Part shown: one piece after another, positions 16,822 through 24,597 of the stretch
How the letters are laid out: each line of letters opens with the position of its first letter
Position numbering within the stretch: position 1 is the stretch's first letter
NCBI GenBank assembly: GCA_937988775.1
Contig: CALKHP010000017.1
Location: 48,449 to 112,448, forward strand
Direction of reading: 5' to 3'
DNA length: 64,000 nt
From: an uncultured Alphaproteobacteria bacterium
GTDB taxonomy: Bacteria; Pseudomonadota; Alphaproteobacteria; Rhizobiales; Beijerinckiaceae
Notes under the pieces: model-generated
Told to the model about the DNA's origin: nothing
Seen by the model: only the letters and a program-made list of their open reading frames with translations
Database searches by the model: none
Position numbers and translations under genes: made by a program

Positions 16822-17445
16822 CTACTGCGTCGCCCACACGACCTTGGCGCTCCAGGCGATCTCGTGCGGTTGCAGCACGCAGTCGGGCAGGTTCGGCCCC
16901 CAGCCGGTCAGGTTCAGGCCGCCATGCAGCGTGCCGGCGAGACGGCGCACCAGCAGCACGCCGCTATGACTGCGCACCAGCAGCCGGTCGCCGGCCGCCT
17001 GGCTGGCATCGCGCGAGGCGACGAGATAGACGCCGCGCCGATAGACCGGCTCGAGATCGTCGCTGATGACCTCGACGATCTCGGCGCTGTCCTCGGCCAG
17101 CATCGGCAGCCTCCCCTGCCAGGCCGGGCGCGAACTGCGCAGGCTGGCCGGGCCGTAATCATACGGCGCGTGCTCGGAGAAACCGCCCGCCGGGGTGCCA
17201 TGGGGCTCCACGGCAAGCGGGCGCAGCAGGCCCAAGAAATCGTCGAGGCTGCTGCTGGTCGCCTCGATGATCTTGGCGATCGATTCGGTCGAGGGCCAGC
17301 GCTGGCGTCCGTCGCTGCCGATACGCTTGGAGCGGTTGAAGGTCGTCGGGTCGAGGCCGCTCTTGCGCGCGAGCCCGGACACCGTCAGGCCATGCCGCAC
17401 CGCCAATGCCTCGATCGCCGTCCAGACCTGTTCGTGGGTAAGCAT
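16822..17445 (-). CDS. S24/LexA-like HTH regulator lacking the catalytic dyad
   Basis: A 207-residue protein with an N-terminal helix-turn-helix (about 5-65: GLTVSGLARKSGLDPTTFNRSKR) and a C-terminal S24/LexA-like beta fold. In active S24 peptidases the nucleophile sits in a D-S-M-E-P motif and the base Lys lies about 35-40 residues later. Here the aligned motif reads DDLEP (129-133), placing Asp130 where Ser should be, and LLVRRLAG puts Arg where Lys is expected. It therefore probably binds DNA without self-cleaving. An extension to 17481 is possible; ATG 17445 is chosen because GGGGAC lies about 8 bases upstream. The target is unknown; ATAGG-N8-CCTAT at 17504-17521 is a possible operator. 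Confidence 0.75.
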   Translation of the reverse strand: MLTHEQVWTAIEALAVRHGLTVSGLARKSGLDPTTFNRSKRIGSDGRQRWPSTESIAKIIEATSSSLDDFLGLLRPLAVEPHGTPAGGFSEHAPYDYGPASLRSSRPAWQGRLPMLAEDSAEIVEVISDDLEPVYRRGVYLVASRDASQAAGDRLLVRSHSGVLLVRRLAGTLHGGLNLTGWGPNLPDCVLQPHEIAWSAKVVWATQ

Positions 17446-17643
17446 GGGAGAAGTCCCCGTAGAATTCATCCGGCGTCCCATAGTGCCATTCTCGCCGATA
17501 CAAATAGGAAAAGAACCCTATAGCCTTTAAGCGATGGCGTTTAGAGATCGTTATCAACAGTTTCAGATGGGAAATGTGGCGGATATCGCCCTTGCGGCAG
17601 CCGGTTGCAGCCGGTATTGCCGGGTTTCGACAAAGCGATAGCC

Positions 17644-18006
17644 ATGAGCATGATCTTCAAGATTTGCAGCCGGACCCTGTGGGAAGCGGCGGAACGTGAC
17701 GGGCGTTTCACCGGCGCGCCTGTCGATGTCGCCGACGGCTTCATCCATTTCTCGACCGCAGAACAGTTGTGCGAGACGGCGCGCCGGCACTTCGCCGGCC
17801 AGAGCGACCTGGTGCTGGTGGCGGTCGAGGCCAAGGCGCTCGGCGAGCGCCTGCGCTTCGAGCCCTCGCGTGGCGGCGCGCTGTTCCCACATCTCTACGG
17901 CGATCTGGACCTGGCCGCCGTGCGCGGCGTCGCCACTCTGCCCCTTGGCGGCGATGGCGGCCATGTCTTCCCCGTCGCGCCGCCCTTCCACGGCATCGCG
18001 GCATGA
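17644..18006 (+). CDS. DUF952 domain-containing protein
   Basis: A 120-residue protein of the DUF952 family. The family signature is clear: IFKICSRTLWEAAERDGRF near the N-terminus, DVADGFIHFSTAEQL (about 29-43), LVLVAVEA and the GGALFPHLYGDLDL block (about 75-90). The fold resembles ADP-ribosyltransferase-like or glutathione-S-transferase-like proteins in some predictions, but no activity is established. ATG 17644 is chosen over upstream in-frame starts because MSMIFKICS matches the family start. Its stop overlaps the pyrD ATG as ATGA, so it is probably translated together with pyrD. Confidence 0.85.
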   Translation: MSMIFKICSRTLWEAAERDGRFTGAPVDVADGFIHFSTAEQLCETARRHFAGQSDLVLVAVEAKALGERLRFEPSRGGALFPHLYGDLDLAAVRGVATLPLGGDGGHVFPVAPPFHGIAA

Positions 18007-19073
18007 GCCTGCCCTTCGCGCTGGCGAGCCCGCTGCTGCGCAGGCTCGATGCCGAGACGGCGCATCACCTGACGATCCGCGCCTTGTCGCTGCTGCCGGT
18101 CAATGCGCGGCCGATGGACGATGCGGTACTGGGCCAGTTGCTGTTCGGCATCGCCTTCCCCAACCCCGTCGGGCTGGCGGCCGGATTCGACAAGAATGCC
18201 GAGGTGCCCGACGCCATGCTGGCGCAAGGTTTCGGCTTCGTCGAAATCGGCACGGTGACGCCGCGGCCCCAGCCCGGCAACCCACGGCCCCGCCTGTTCC
18301 GGCTTCCAGCCGATGAGGCCGTCATCAACCGGTTCGGCTTCAACAATGACGGGCATGCGGCGATGCGCGCCCGGCTCGTCAGGCGGCGTGAGCGTGGCGG
18401 CATTGTCGGCGTCAACCTCGGCGCCAACAAGGACAGCGCGGACCGCGCCGCCGATTATGCCGCCGGCATCGCGGCGTTTTCCGAATTCGCCTCGTATTAC
18501 ACCGTCAACGTGTCCTCGCCCAACACGCCGGGCCTGCGCGACCTGCAGGCGCGCGACGCGCTCGACGACCTGCTCGCCCGCGTGATGGAAGCGCGCGCCG
18601 CCAGCCCGCAGGCCCGCCCGGTGCTGCTCAAGATCGCGCCCGATCTCGATGCGCATGCCCTCGACGACATCGTCGCGGTGGCACGCGCGCGCGGCATTGA
18701 CGGCATGATCGTCTCGAACACCACGATCTCGCGGCCCGACGGGCTCGGCGACAGCGCGCGGGCGGCGGAAACCGGCGGCCTGTCCGGCCGGCCTTTGTTC
18801 GCGCTCTCGACCCGCGTGCTGGCGGCGGCCTATCAGCGCGTCGAGGGCGCTTTCCCGCTCATCGGCGTCGGCGGCATCGATTCAGGCGCGGCGGCGCTGG
18901 CCAAGATCCGCGCCGGCGCCAGCCTGGTGCAGCTTTATTCGGCGCTGGTGTTTCGCGGGCCAGGGCTGGTCGGCGAGATCAAGCGTGGCGTCTCAGCAGC
19001 GCTGAAGTCCGAAGCGACGGGCTATGCCGGCCTTGTCGGCCGCGACGCGCCCGAGCGCGCCAAGGGGTTCTAG
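18003..19073 (+). CDS. pyrD: dihydroorotate dehydrogenase (quinone), class 2
   Basis: A 356-residue class 2 DHODH, the membrane-associated, quinone-linked enzyme that makes orotate in pyrimidine synthesis. The N-terminal helices (1-40) that bind membrane and quinone are present, which separates it from class 1. FMN/substrate motifs are visible: GLAAGFDKNAEVPD (57-70), NRFGFNNDG (109-117), NVSSPNTPGLRDLQ (169-182) carrying the catalytic Ser characteristic of class 2, LLKIAPDL, SNTT and VGGIDSG. It overlaps the DUF952 gene by 4 bases and ends 10 bases from a convergent small membrane protein gene. Confidence 0.96.
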   Translation: MSLPFALASPLLRRLDAETAHHLTIRALSLLPVNARPMDDAVLGQLLFGIAFPNPVGLAAGFDKNAEVPDAMLAQGFGFVEIGTVTPRPQPGNPRPRLFRLPADEAVINRFGFNNDGHAAMRARLVRRRERGGIVGVNLGANKDSADRAADYAAGIAAFSEFASYYTVNVSSPNTPGLRDLQARDALDDLLARVMEARAASPQARPVLLKIAPDLDAHALDDIVAVARARGIDGMIVSNTTISRPDGLGDSARAAETGGLSGRPLFALSTRVLAAAYQRVEGAFPLIGVGGIDSGAAALAKIRAGASLVQLYSALVFRGPGLVGEIKRGVSAALKSEATGYAGLVGRDAPERAKGF

Positions 19074-19083
19074 CTCTCGGATT

Positions 19084-19359
19084 CTAACCCTTCTTGCGGC
19101 CATCGAGCAGGCGCATCAGGATCCAGATCGGCACGACGATCATCGCGCCGGTCAGGATGTAGCGGCCGATCTCGCGCACGCCCTGGAAGCCATTGGCGAT
19201 GATCGAGCGGATCAGGTTCTCGATGCCGCGATAGAGGCCGTATGGCGTCAGGTCGAGCCAGACCAGGATGACGCCGACCAGCAGCGACACCAGCAGCAGC
19301 TTGACCAGGACGGCGCCGGGACTGCCGCCGAGAAACCGCGTGACGCTGCTATTGCTCAT
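19084..19359 (-). CDS. small membrane protein (DUF6460-like)
   Basis: A 91-residue protein with two hydrophobic segments, LVKLLLVSLLVGVILVWL (about 18-35) and YILTGAMIVVPIWILMRLL (about 67-85), separated by an amphipathic loop GIENLIRSIIANGFQGV. It resembles small conserved membrane proteins found in rhizobial genomes (DUF6460); no function is known. The frame is open to 19719, but ATG 19359 has GGAGA 9 bases upstream and gives a compact two-helix protein, so it is preferred. Confidence 0.7.
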   Translation of the reverse strand: MSNSSVTRFLGGSPGAVLVKLLLVSLLVGVILVWLDLTPYGLYRGIENLIRSIIANGFQGVREIGRYILTGAMIVVPIWILMRLLDGRKKG

Positions 19360-19465
19360 GAATAGTCTCCGCATGCGTTGCCGCTTACCATAGCGTGCCA
19401 GTACCATATCGTGACGGCGGTGCCAGCCGCCAAGTCCGTTCCGCCACAACCCGCGAAGTGCCCCC

Positions 19466-20419
19466 ATGTCCTTTCTCATCGATCCCGCCCTGTTCGATCC
19501 CGCGCGCGCCGACCGGGAGGCTGGCCACATCAACGCGGAACTGATCGCCAAACTCTCGGCCGGGCCCGACCAGTGGAGCATGCCGGCCGAGGTGCTGCGC
19601 GAGCGGCGCCGGCAGGGCCTCGGCGCCTTCCCGCTGTCGCCGAAGAGCCCGCGCGCCGAGACGCTCGCCATCGACACGCCAGGCGGTGCGCTGACGCTCA
19701 GGATCGTCGCGCCGGACAAGCCGCGCGGCGTCTACCTGCATATCCATGGCGGCGGCTGGGTGTTCGGCGCCAGCGACATGCAGGACAACCGTTATGAGCG
19801 CCTCGCCGAGACATGCCGCTTTGCCACCGTCTCGGTCGAGTACCGGCTGGCGCCGGAGCATCCCTATCCGGCCGCGCCCGACGATTGCGAGGCGGCGGCG
19901 CTGTGGCTGGCAAGCAATTGCGCCAAGCGATTCGGCACCGACAAGCTGTTCATCGGCGGCGATTCGGCCGGCGGCCACCTGTCGCTGGTGACGCTGCTGC
20001 GCCTGCGCGACAGGCACAAGATCAGCCCGTTTCGCGGCGCCAACCTGTTCAACGGCGTCTACGACCTGACCATGACGCCCTCGGTGCGGCGCTGGGGCGA
20101 GGAAAAGCTGGTGCTCAACACGCGCGACATCTGGATGTTCGTGCGCCATTTCCTGCGCGCCGGCGGCGACGAGCGCGACCCCGACATCTCGCCGCTATTT
20201 GCCGATCTCAGCGGCCTGCCGCCATGCTTTCTCTCGGTCGGCACACGCGATCCGCTGCTCGACGACACGCTGTTCCTGGCCGGACGGCTGGCGGCGGCGC
20301 GCAATGGCGGCGGGCTGGCGATCTATCCGGGCGCCTGCCACACGTTCATCAATCTCGACTTTCCGCTCGCCGACACAGCGCTCGCCCGCATCGAGCAATT
20401 CTACGAGGAGCAGCTTTGA
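19466..20419 (+). CDS. alpha/beta hydrolase, HSL family esterase
   Basis: A 317-residue carboxylesterase of the hormone-sensitive-lipase family. The oxyanion-hole motif HGGGW is at 94-98, the nucleophile elbow GDSAGG at 165-170 with Ser167, the acid Asp262 in VGTRDPLLDD and the base His292 in GACHTF. All three catalytic residues are in place, so it should be active. No signal peptide is seen, so it is probably cytosolic. Physiological substrate not predictable; family members cleave short-chain acyl esters. It is followed by a CCTTCTCCCG palindrome. Confidence 0.88.
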   Translation: MSFLIDPALFDPARADREAGHINAELIAKLSAGPDQWSMPAEVLRERRRQGLGAFPLSPKSPRAETLAIDTPGGALTLRIVAPDKPRGVYLHIHGGGWVFGASDMQDNRYERLAETCRFATVSVEYRLAPEHPYPAAPDDCEAAALWLASNCAKRFGTDKLFIGGDSAGGHLSLVTLLRLRDRHKISPFRGANLFNGVYDLTMTPSVRRWGEEKLVLNTRDIWMFVRHFLRAGGDERDPDISPLFADLSGLPPCFLSVGTRDPLLDDTLFLAGRLAAARNGGGLAIYPGACHTFINLDFPLADTALARIEQFYEEQL

Positions 20420-20438
20420 GCGGCTCCCGCGTCCGGCT

Positions 20439-20461
20439 CCTTCTCCCGTTGCGGGAGAAGG
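20439..20461. repeat. CCTTCTCCCG-type palindrome, copy 1
   Basis: Perfect 10-bp arms CCTTCTCCCG and CGGGAGAAGG around a 3-base loop. It lies in the 53-bp gap between the convergent esterase and coiled-coil protein genes. The same palindrome recurs near 27.9, 36.7 and 39.0 kb. It may serve as a bidirectional transcription stop, although no T-run follows. Confidence 0.85.
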
Positions 20462-20472
20462 AAAGAAGTCCG

Positions 20473-20865
20473 TCACGTCCTCTGCTGCGCGTTATCCTCG
20501 TGCCGCCACTCGTCGATAATGTCCTTGAAGCGGCGCATGAAACGGTCAAACACCCCGAGCGCCTGATCGACATCCTTGCTGTCGGGCAGTTTCATGCCGG
20601 GGCCTGATTGCGCCAGCTGCTGCTTCAACTGGCGGTTTTCACGGGAGAGCCGGTCGATTTCCTGCTCGAGCCCGGCCCGGTCATCGGTGGCGGAACGGCA
20701 CACCATGCCGCCTGCCCCTGTCGTGCAGGTCGAGACCGCGCCGGTGCGGGTGTCGAGCCGGATGATGCCGCCCTCGGTCGGGCTCATGGTGTAACGCGGC
20801 GCCTCGTCCGCGGCCAAAGCCGGCAGGGCGACAAGGCAAAAGCCGATAATCGCTGCAAGCCGCAT
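20473..20865 (-). CDS. periplasmic coiled-coil hypothetical protein
   Basis: A 130-residue exported protein of no recognised family. Residues 1-18 form a signal peptide (LAAIIGFCLVALPALAADE). The mature N-terminal part has two cysteines (CTTGAGGMVC) in a small domain beginning RYTMSPTEGGIIRLDTRTG, a motif seen in small conserved proteobacterial proteins. Residues about 70-95 are a coiled coil (LEQEIDRLSRENRQLKQQL). The C-terminal region (VFDRFMRRFKDIIDEW) is amphipathic. ATG 20865 is chosen over longer in-frame starts because GGAGG lies 6 bases upstream and the signal peptide starts there. Confidence 0.75.
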   Translation of the reverse strand: MRLAAIIGFCLVALPALAADEAPRYTMSPTEGGIIRLDTRTGAVSTCTTGAGGMVCRSATDDRAGLEQEIDRLSRENRQLKQQLAQSGPGMKLPDSKDVDQALGVFDRFMRRFKDIIDEWRHEDNAQQRT

Positions 20866-20947
20866 GTTCGCCTCCGTTGCTGAGCGTGCCAACCTGGCCA
20901 TCCTGCCCGGAGAACGCATCAAAATCGCGGCAATTTCAGGCCCCGCT

Positions 20948-21634
20948 TCAGGCCCCGCCCTGGGCCTGCCACTGGCCGGTCTCGATGCGCGCGGCGGCGA
21001 TCACCGCCTGGGTGCGGCTTTCGACGCCGAGCTTGGTCAGGATCGCCGAGACATGCGCCTTGACCGTCGCTTCCGAGACGGAAAGCTCATAGGCGATCTG
21101 CTTGTTGAGCAGCCCTTCCGACAGCATCATCAGCACGCGCATCTGCTGCGGCGTCAGGCTGCCGAGCCGGCGCAGCAGATCGCTGGTCTCGCGGTCGGCC
21201 GGCGTGACGAGATCGACTTCAGGCGGCGTCCAGTGCCCGCCGTCGAGCACCGTCTCGATGGCGATGCCCATCGTCTCGGTGTCGAGCGTCTTGGGGATAT
21301 AGCCCGAGGCGCCGAAATCAATGCAACGCCGCATCACGCTCGGCTCCTCGTTGCCCGAGACGATGATGATCGGCACGCTCGGGAACTGCGCGCGCAGGAA
21401 GGTCAGCCCGGAATAGCCGCGCGTGCCCGGCATGGTGAGATCGAGCAGCAGCAGATCGATATCGCCGTTATCGTGCAGGGCGCTGGTGGTGTCCTCGAGC
21501 GTGGCGGCCTCCGTGATCACGGCGCTCGGCAGCAGATTGGAAACAGTCTGGCGCAACGCGCCCCGGAAAAGCGGGTGATCGTCGGCGATCAGGATGTTCG
21601 CAGCGTGCTCGGTCGTCTCAACCGCTCGGCCCAT
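20948..21634 (-). CDS. NarL/FixJ family response regulator
   Basis: A 228-residue two-component regulator. The receiver domain (about 12-130) has the acidic pair DD at 18-19, the phospho-acceptor D65 in LLLDLTMPG, and the lysine in IPKTLD. The LuxR-type helix-turn-helix (about 165-215) reads LTPQQMRVLMMLSEGLLNKQIAYEL then SEATVKAHVSAIL. No histidine kinase gene is adjacent, so it is an orphan whose partner lies elsewhere. A near-perfect -10 box and an inverted repeat immediately upstream suggest autoregulation. Start ATG 21634 has AAAGGA about 6 bases upstream. Confidence 0.88.
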   Translation of the reverse strand: MGRAVETTEHAANILIADDHPLFRGALRQTVSNLLPSAVITEAATLEDTTSALHDNGDIDLLLLDLTMPGTRGYSGLTFLRAQFPSVPIIIVSGNEEPSVMRRCIDFGASGYIPKTLDTETMGIAIETVLDGGHWTPPEVDLVTPADRETSDLLRRLGSLTPQQMRVLMMLSEGLLNKQIAYELSVSEATVKAHVSAILTKLGVESRTQAVIAAARIETGQWQAQGGA

Positions 21635-21665
21635 TCTTGTCCTTTCGGCGCAGCCCCCCGCGCCT

Positions 21666-21691
21666 TTAGTATTATAGCGATCAGATACTAA
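21666..21691 (-). promoter_or_regulatory. promoter and inverted-repeat operator of the response regulator gene
   Basis: Perfect 7-bp inverted repeat TTAGTAT (21666-21672) and ATACTAA (21685-21691) with a 12-base spacer. A consensus TATAAT -10 box for the leftward gene (minus strand, 21676-21671) overlaps one arm. A protein bound here would block the promoter. The regulator identity is inferred; the adjacent NarL-type protein is the obvious candidate. Confidence 0.6.
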
Positions 21692-21781
21692 GGCAGGGTG
21701 GAGGGCAAGCCTGTCAAGTGCGTGGCGAACACCGCCGCGCCAATTCCTCGTCTTGTGAAGAAGGGCGGCGAAACTTGGCCC

Positions 21782-23416
21782 TCACGCGGCGGGCTCGAGC
21801 AGCGCTTCCAGCGTCGCCAGGCGGTCGGCCTCGATCGCCGGCTTGTCCCAACGGATGCGGCTGATGCGCGGAAAACGCATGGCGATGCCGGATTTGTGCC
21901 GGCTCGAGCGCTGCAACCCCTCGAAGGCGATCTCGAGCACCAATCCGCCATCCGCGCCATGGGCGACCTCGCGCACCGGACCGAAGCGGTTGATGGTGTG
22001 GCGCCGGACATATTTGTCGAGTTCGGCGAGTTCCTCGTCGGTGAAGCCGAAATACGCCTTGCCGACCGGCACGAGTTCCTCGCCGTCCTCGGCCGGCCGC
22101 CACACGCCGAAGGTAAAGTCCGAATAGAAGGACGAGCGCTTGCCGTGGCCGCGCTGGGCATACATCAGCACGGCATCGACGACCATCGCATCGCGCTTCC
22201 ACTTGAACCACAGGCCCTTCGGCCGACCGGGCAGATAGGGGCTGTCGCAGCGCTTGAGCATGCAGCCCTCGATCGCCGCCGCGTCATCGCCCGCCTCGGA
22301 CGGGTCGGCGCGATGGGCGGCAAGCGCGTCCCAGCTCGCGAACGGGATCAGGGCAGAGATCGAGAGCAGCGGATCGTGCTCGTGCGCGATCAGCGCCTCG
22401 AGCCGTTCGCGGCGCTCGCTGAACGGCAGCGCCCGCACATCCTCGCCATGATCGACCAGCACGTCATAGGCGCGTATATGGGCCGGAAAATCGGCGATCA
22501 GCGCGGCCGAGACCTGCTTGCGGTTCAGGCGCTGCTGCAACACGTTGAAACTCTGCACGCGACCCTCGCGCAGGATCAGCAACTCGCCGTCGATCGTGGC
22601 ATCGAGCGCAAGCGCCCCGGCGAGATCGGGGAAGGCGCCGGAAATATCCTCGCCGGTGCGCGAATAGAGCCGCGTGAGCGGGTTGCCGTCCCCATCGCGC
22701 GCGCCCGCCGCCTGGACGCGGATGCCATCCCATTTCCACTCGGCGCTGAAGGCCGCCGGATCGAGCGTGGCGAAATCGCGATCCTCGATCGGGTGGGCCA
22801 GCATCACCGGCCGGAACGGCACCGGATCGGCGTTTTCAGGACGCGACCCCTGCCCCTCGGCCCAGGCGAAGAGTTCCGTATAGGGCGGCGCGAGCCCGTG
22901 CCAGACATGCTCGACATCGTCGGCCGACAGCGTGCCGAGCGCCGCCACGGCGGTTTTCGCCAGCCGCGCCGAAACGCCGATGCGCAAAGCGCCGGTGATC
23001 AGCTTGATGAGTGCCCAGCGCCCGGTCTCGTCGAGCGCATCGAGCCAATCGGCCAGCTGGCGCGGCAGGTCGGTCTTGGGCAGGCGCTGCAACGTCTCGA
23101 CCACCTCGGCGAGACCGGGCGAGGGCCGGTTGAGGCCGCGCGGCGCCGGCCAGAGCAGCGCCACCGTCTCCGACAGGTCGCCGACATAATCATAGGACAG
23201 CGCGAACAGCACCGGATCGGTGCGTTCGGCGATCAGCACCCGCACCAGCCCCGGCTTGGCATTGCGAAACCTGAGCGCGCCGGTCATGGCGGCAAGCGCG
23301 AAGCCGCGCTCGGGGTCGGGCTCGGAACGGAAATAGTCGGCGATCAGCGCGATCTTGCCGTTGCGTCGCGGCTCGTAGGCGAGCCGGTCGAGCAGGCTGG
23401 CGAAGCGGTTCATCAT
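21782..23416 (-). CDS. ligase-associated cluster: ATP-dependent DNA ligase
   Basis: A 544-residue ATP-dependent DNA ligase of the type annotated as cisplatin damage response ligase. The nucleotidyltransferase lysine is K228 in EWKWDGIRVQ (motif I), followed by SRTGEDIS (motif Ia-like), DGELLI (motif III), and the C-terminal OB domain with WFKWKRD (motif V). The N-terminal 200 residues form the helical DNA-binding domain. It joins nicks in repair, in addition to the NAD-dependent replicative LigA encoded elsewhere. ATG 23416 overlaps the stop of the exonuclease gene (ATGA), so the two are translationally coupled. The longer frame to 23722 is antisense noise. Confidence 0.92.
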   Translation of the reverse strand: MMNRFASLLDRLAYEPRRNGKIALIADYFRSEPDPERGFALAAMTGALRFRNAKPGLVRVLIAERTDPVLFALSYDYVGDLSETVALLWPAPRGLNRPSPGLAEVVETLQRLPKTDLPRQLADWLDALDETGRWALIKLITGALRIGVSARLAKTAVAALGTLSADDVEHVWHGLAPPYTELFAWAEGQGSRPENADPVPFRPVMLAHPIEDRDFATLDPAAFSAEWKWDGIRVQAAGARDGDGNPLTRLYSRTGEDISGAFPDLAGALALDATIDGELLILREGRVQSFNVLQQRLNRKQVSAALIADFPAHIRAYDVLVDHGEDVRALPFSERRERLEALIAHEHDPLLSISALIPFASWDALAAHRADPSEAGDDAAAIEGCMLKRCDSPYLPGRPKGLWFKWKRDAMVVDAVLMYAQRGHGKRSSFYSDFTFGVWRPAEDGEELVPVGKAYFGFTDEELAELDKYVRRHTINRFGPVREVAHGADGGLVLEIAFEGLQRSSRHKSGIAMRFPRISRIRWDKPAIEADRLATLEALLEPAA

Positions 23417-24432
23417 GCCGGTTCCGCCTCGCCATCGTCGCCATAGCCAACCATATGCAGCGGGCGCGCCTTCAACCCGCGCGTGCCGGCCCAGTGCAGC
23501 AGCGCGTCCTCCTGGCCATGCGTGACCCAGAGTTCCTCGCATCCGGTCTCGGCAATGGTGGCGCAGAGTTCCTGCCAATCGGCATGGTCGGAGACGACGA
23601 GCGGCAGCTCGATGCCACGCTGGCGGGCGCGCGCCCGCGTCCGCATCCAGCCCGAGGCAAAGGCCGTCACCGGATCGGAAAAGCGCCGCGACCAGATTTC
23701 GCCGAGCGCCGCGGGCGGGCACAGCACGATCTCGCCGCCGATCTTGTGCCGCTCGGTGGTCGAAACCTTGACGATCGCACCGAAATCCACGCCGGCTTCG
23801 GCATAGAGCCGCATCATGTTTTCCATGGCGCCATGGATGTAGAGCGGCCGGTCATAGCCGGCGAGCCTGATCAGCCGCGCCAGTCTCTGCGCCTTGCCGA
23901 GCGAATAGGCGCCGACGAGATGCGTGCGCTCCGGGAACAGTTTTAGCGAGGCGAGCAGCCTGGCGACCTCGTCCGCCGCCGGCGGATGGCGGAAGATCGG
24001 CAGGCCGAAGGTCGCCTCGCTGATGAACACGTCGCAGGCGACCGGCTCGAAGCCGGCGCAGGTCGGGTCGGGTGCGCGCTTGTAATCGCCCGAAGCGACG
24101 ATGCGCAGCCCGCGATGCGCGACGGCGATCTGTGCCGAACCCAGCACATGGCCGGCGGGGTGGAACGACACGGAAACCTCGCCGATGCGCATCGGCTGGC
24201 CAAATTCGGCCGTCTCGGTGCTGCCGGCAAAACCCGCGCCGCAGCGCGCGGCCATGATGGCGAGGGTTTCGGCGCTCGCCAGCACGGCGCCATGGCCGGG
24301 GCGGGCGTGATCGGAATGGCCATGCGTGATCAGGGCGCGTGCCACGGGGCGCACCGGATCGACGTAGAAACCGCCCGGCGGACAGAACAGCCCTTCTGGC
24401 CGCGGCACGAGAATGGAGGACGCGCGCATCAT
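23413..24432 (-). CDS. ligase-associated DNA exonuclease (metallo-beta-lactamase fold)
   Basis: A 339-residue metallo-beta-lactamase/beta-CASP nuclease found next to the ATP-dependent ligase in many bacteria. The metal site HGHSDH is at 37-42 in ALITHGHSDHARPGH, with a second His cluster in FHPAGHVLGSAQI and the Asp in VASGDYK (about 105-115). The C-terminal part resembles mRNA 3'-end-processing factor/SNM1-like nucleases (VVSDHADWQEL, VTHGQEDALL). It is expected to trim DNA ends before ligation. Start codons at 24435 (GTG), 24432 and 24429 are all possible; the middle one is reported. Divergent from the helicase gene across 165 bp. Confidence 0.9.
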   Translation of the reverse strand: MMRASSILVPRPEGLFCPPGGFYVDPVRPVARALITHGHSDHARPGHGAVLASAETLAIMAARCGAGFAGSTETAEFGQPMRIGEVSVSFHPAGHVLGSAQIAVAHRGLRIVASGDYKRAPDPTCAGFEPVACDVFISEATFGLPIFRHPPAADEVARLLASLKLFPERTHLVGAYSLGKAQRLARLIRLAGYDRPLYIHGAMENMMRLYAEAGVDFGAIVKVSTTERHKIGGEIVLCPPAALGEIWSRRFSDPVTAFASGWMRTRARARQRGIELPLVVSDHADWQELCATIAETGCEELWVTHGQEDALLHWAGTRGLKARPLHMVGYGDDGEAEPA

Positions 24433-24597
24433 CACCCCAAGTTAAGCGTTTATGCCGGCCATGCCAGATGCGGCCGGCGCCCATGAGCTTGCCGCAACCG
24501 GGCGCGGCTCTTACATCAACGGAACGCGCGCCAGCCTGCTCCGGTTCAAGGGCTGGCGTATCGGCCGAAACGGGAGACGGAAACGGGCAACGCGACG

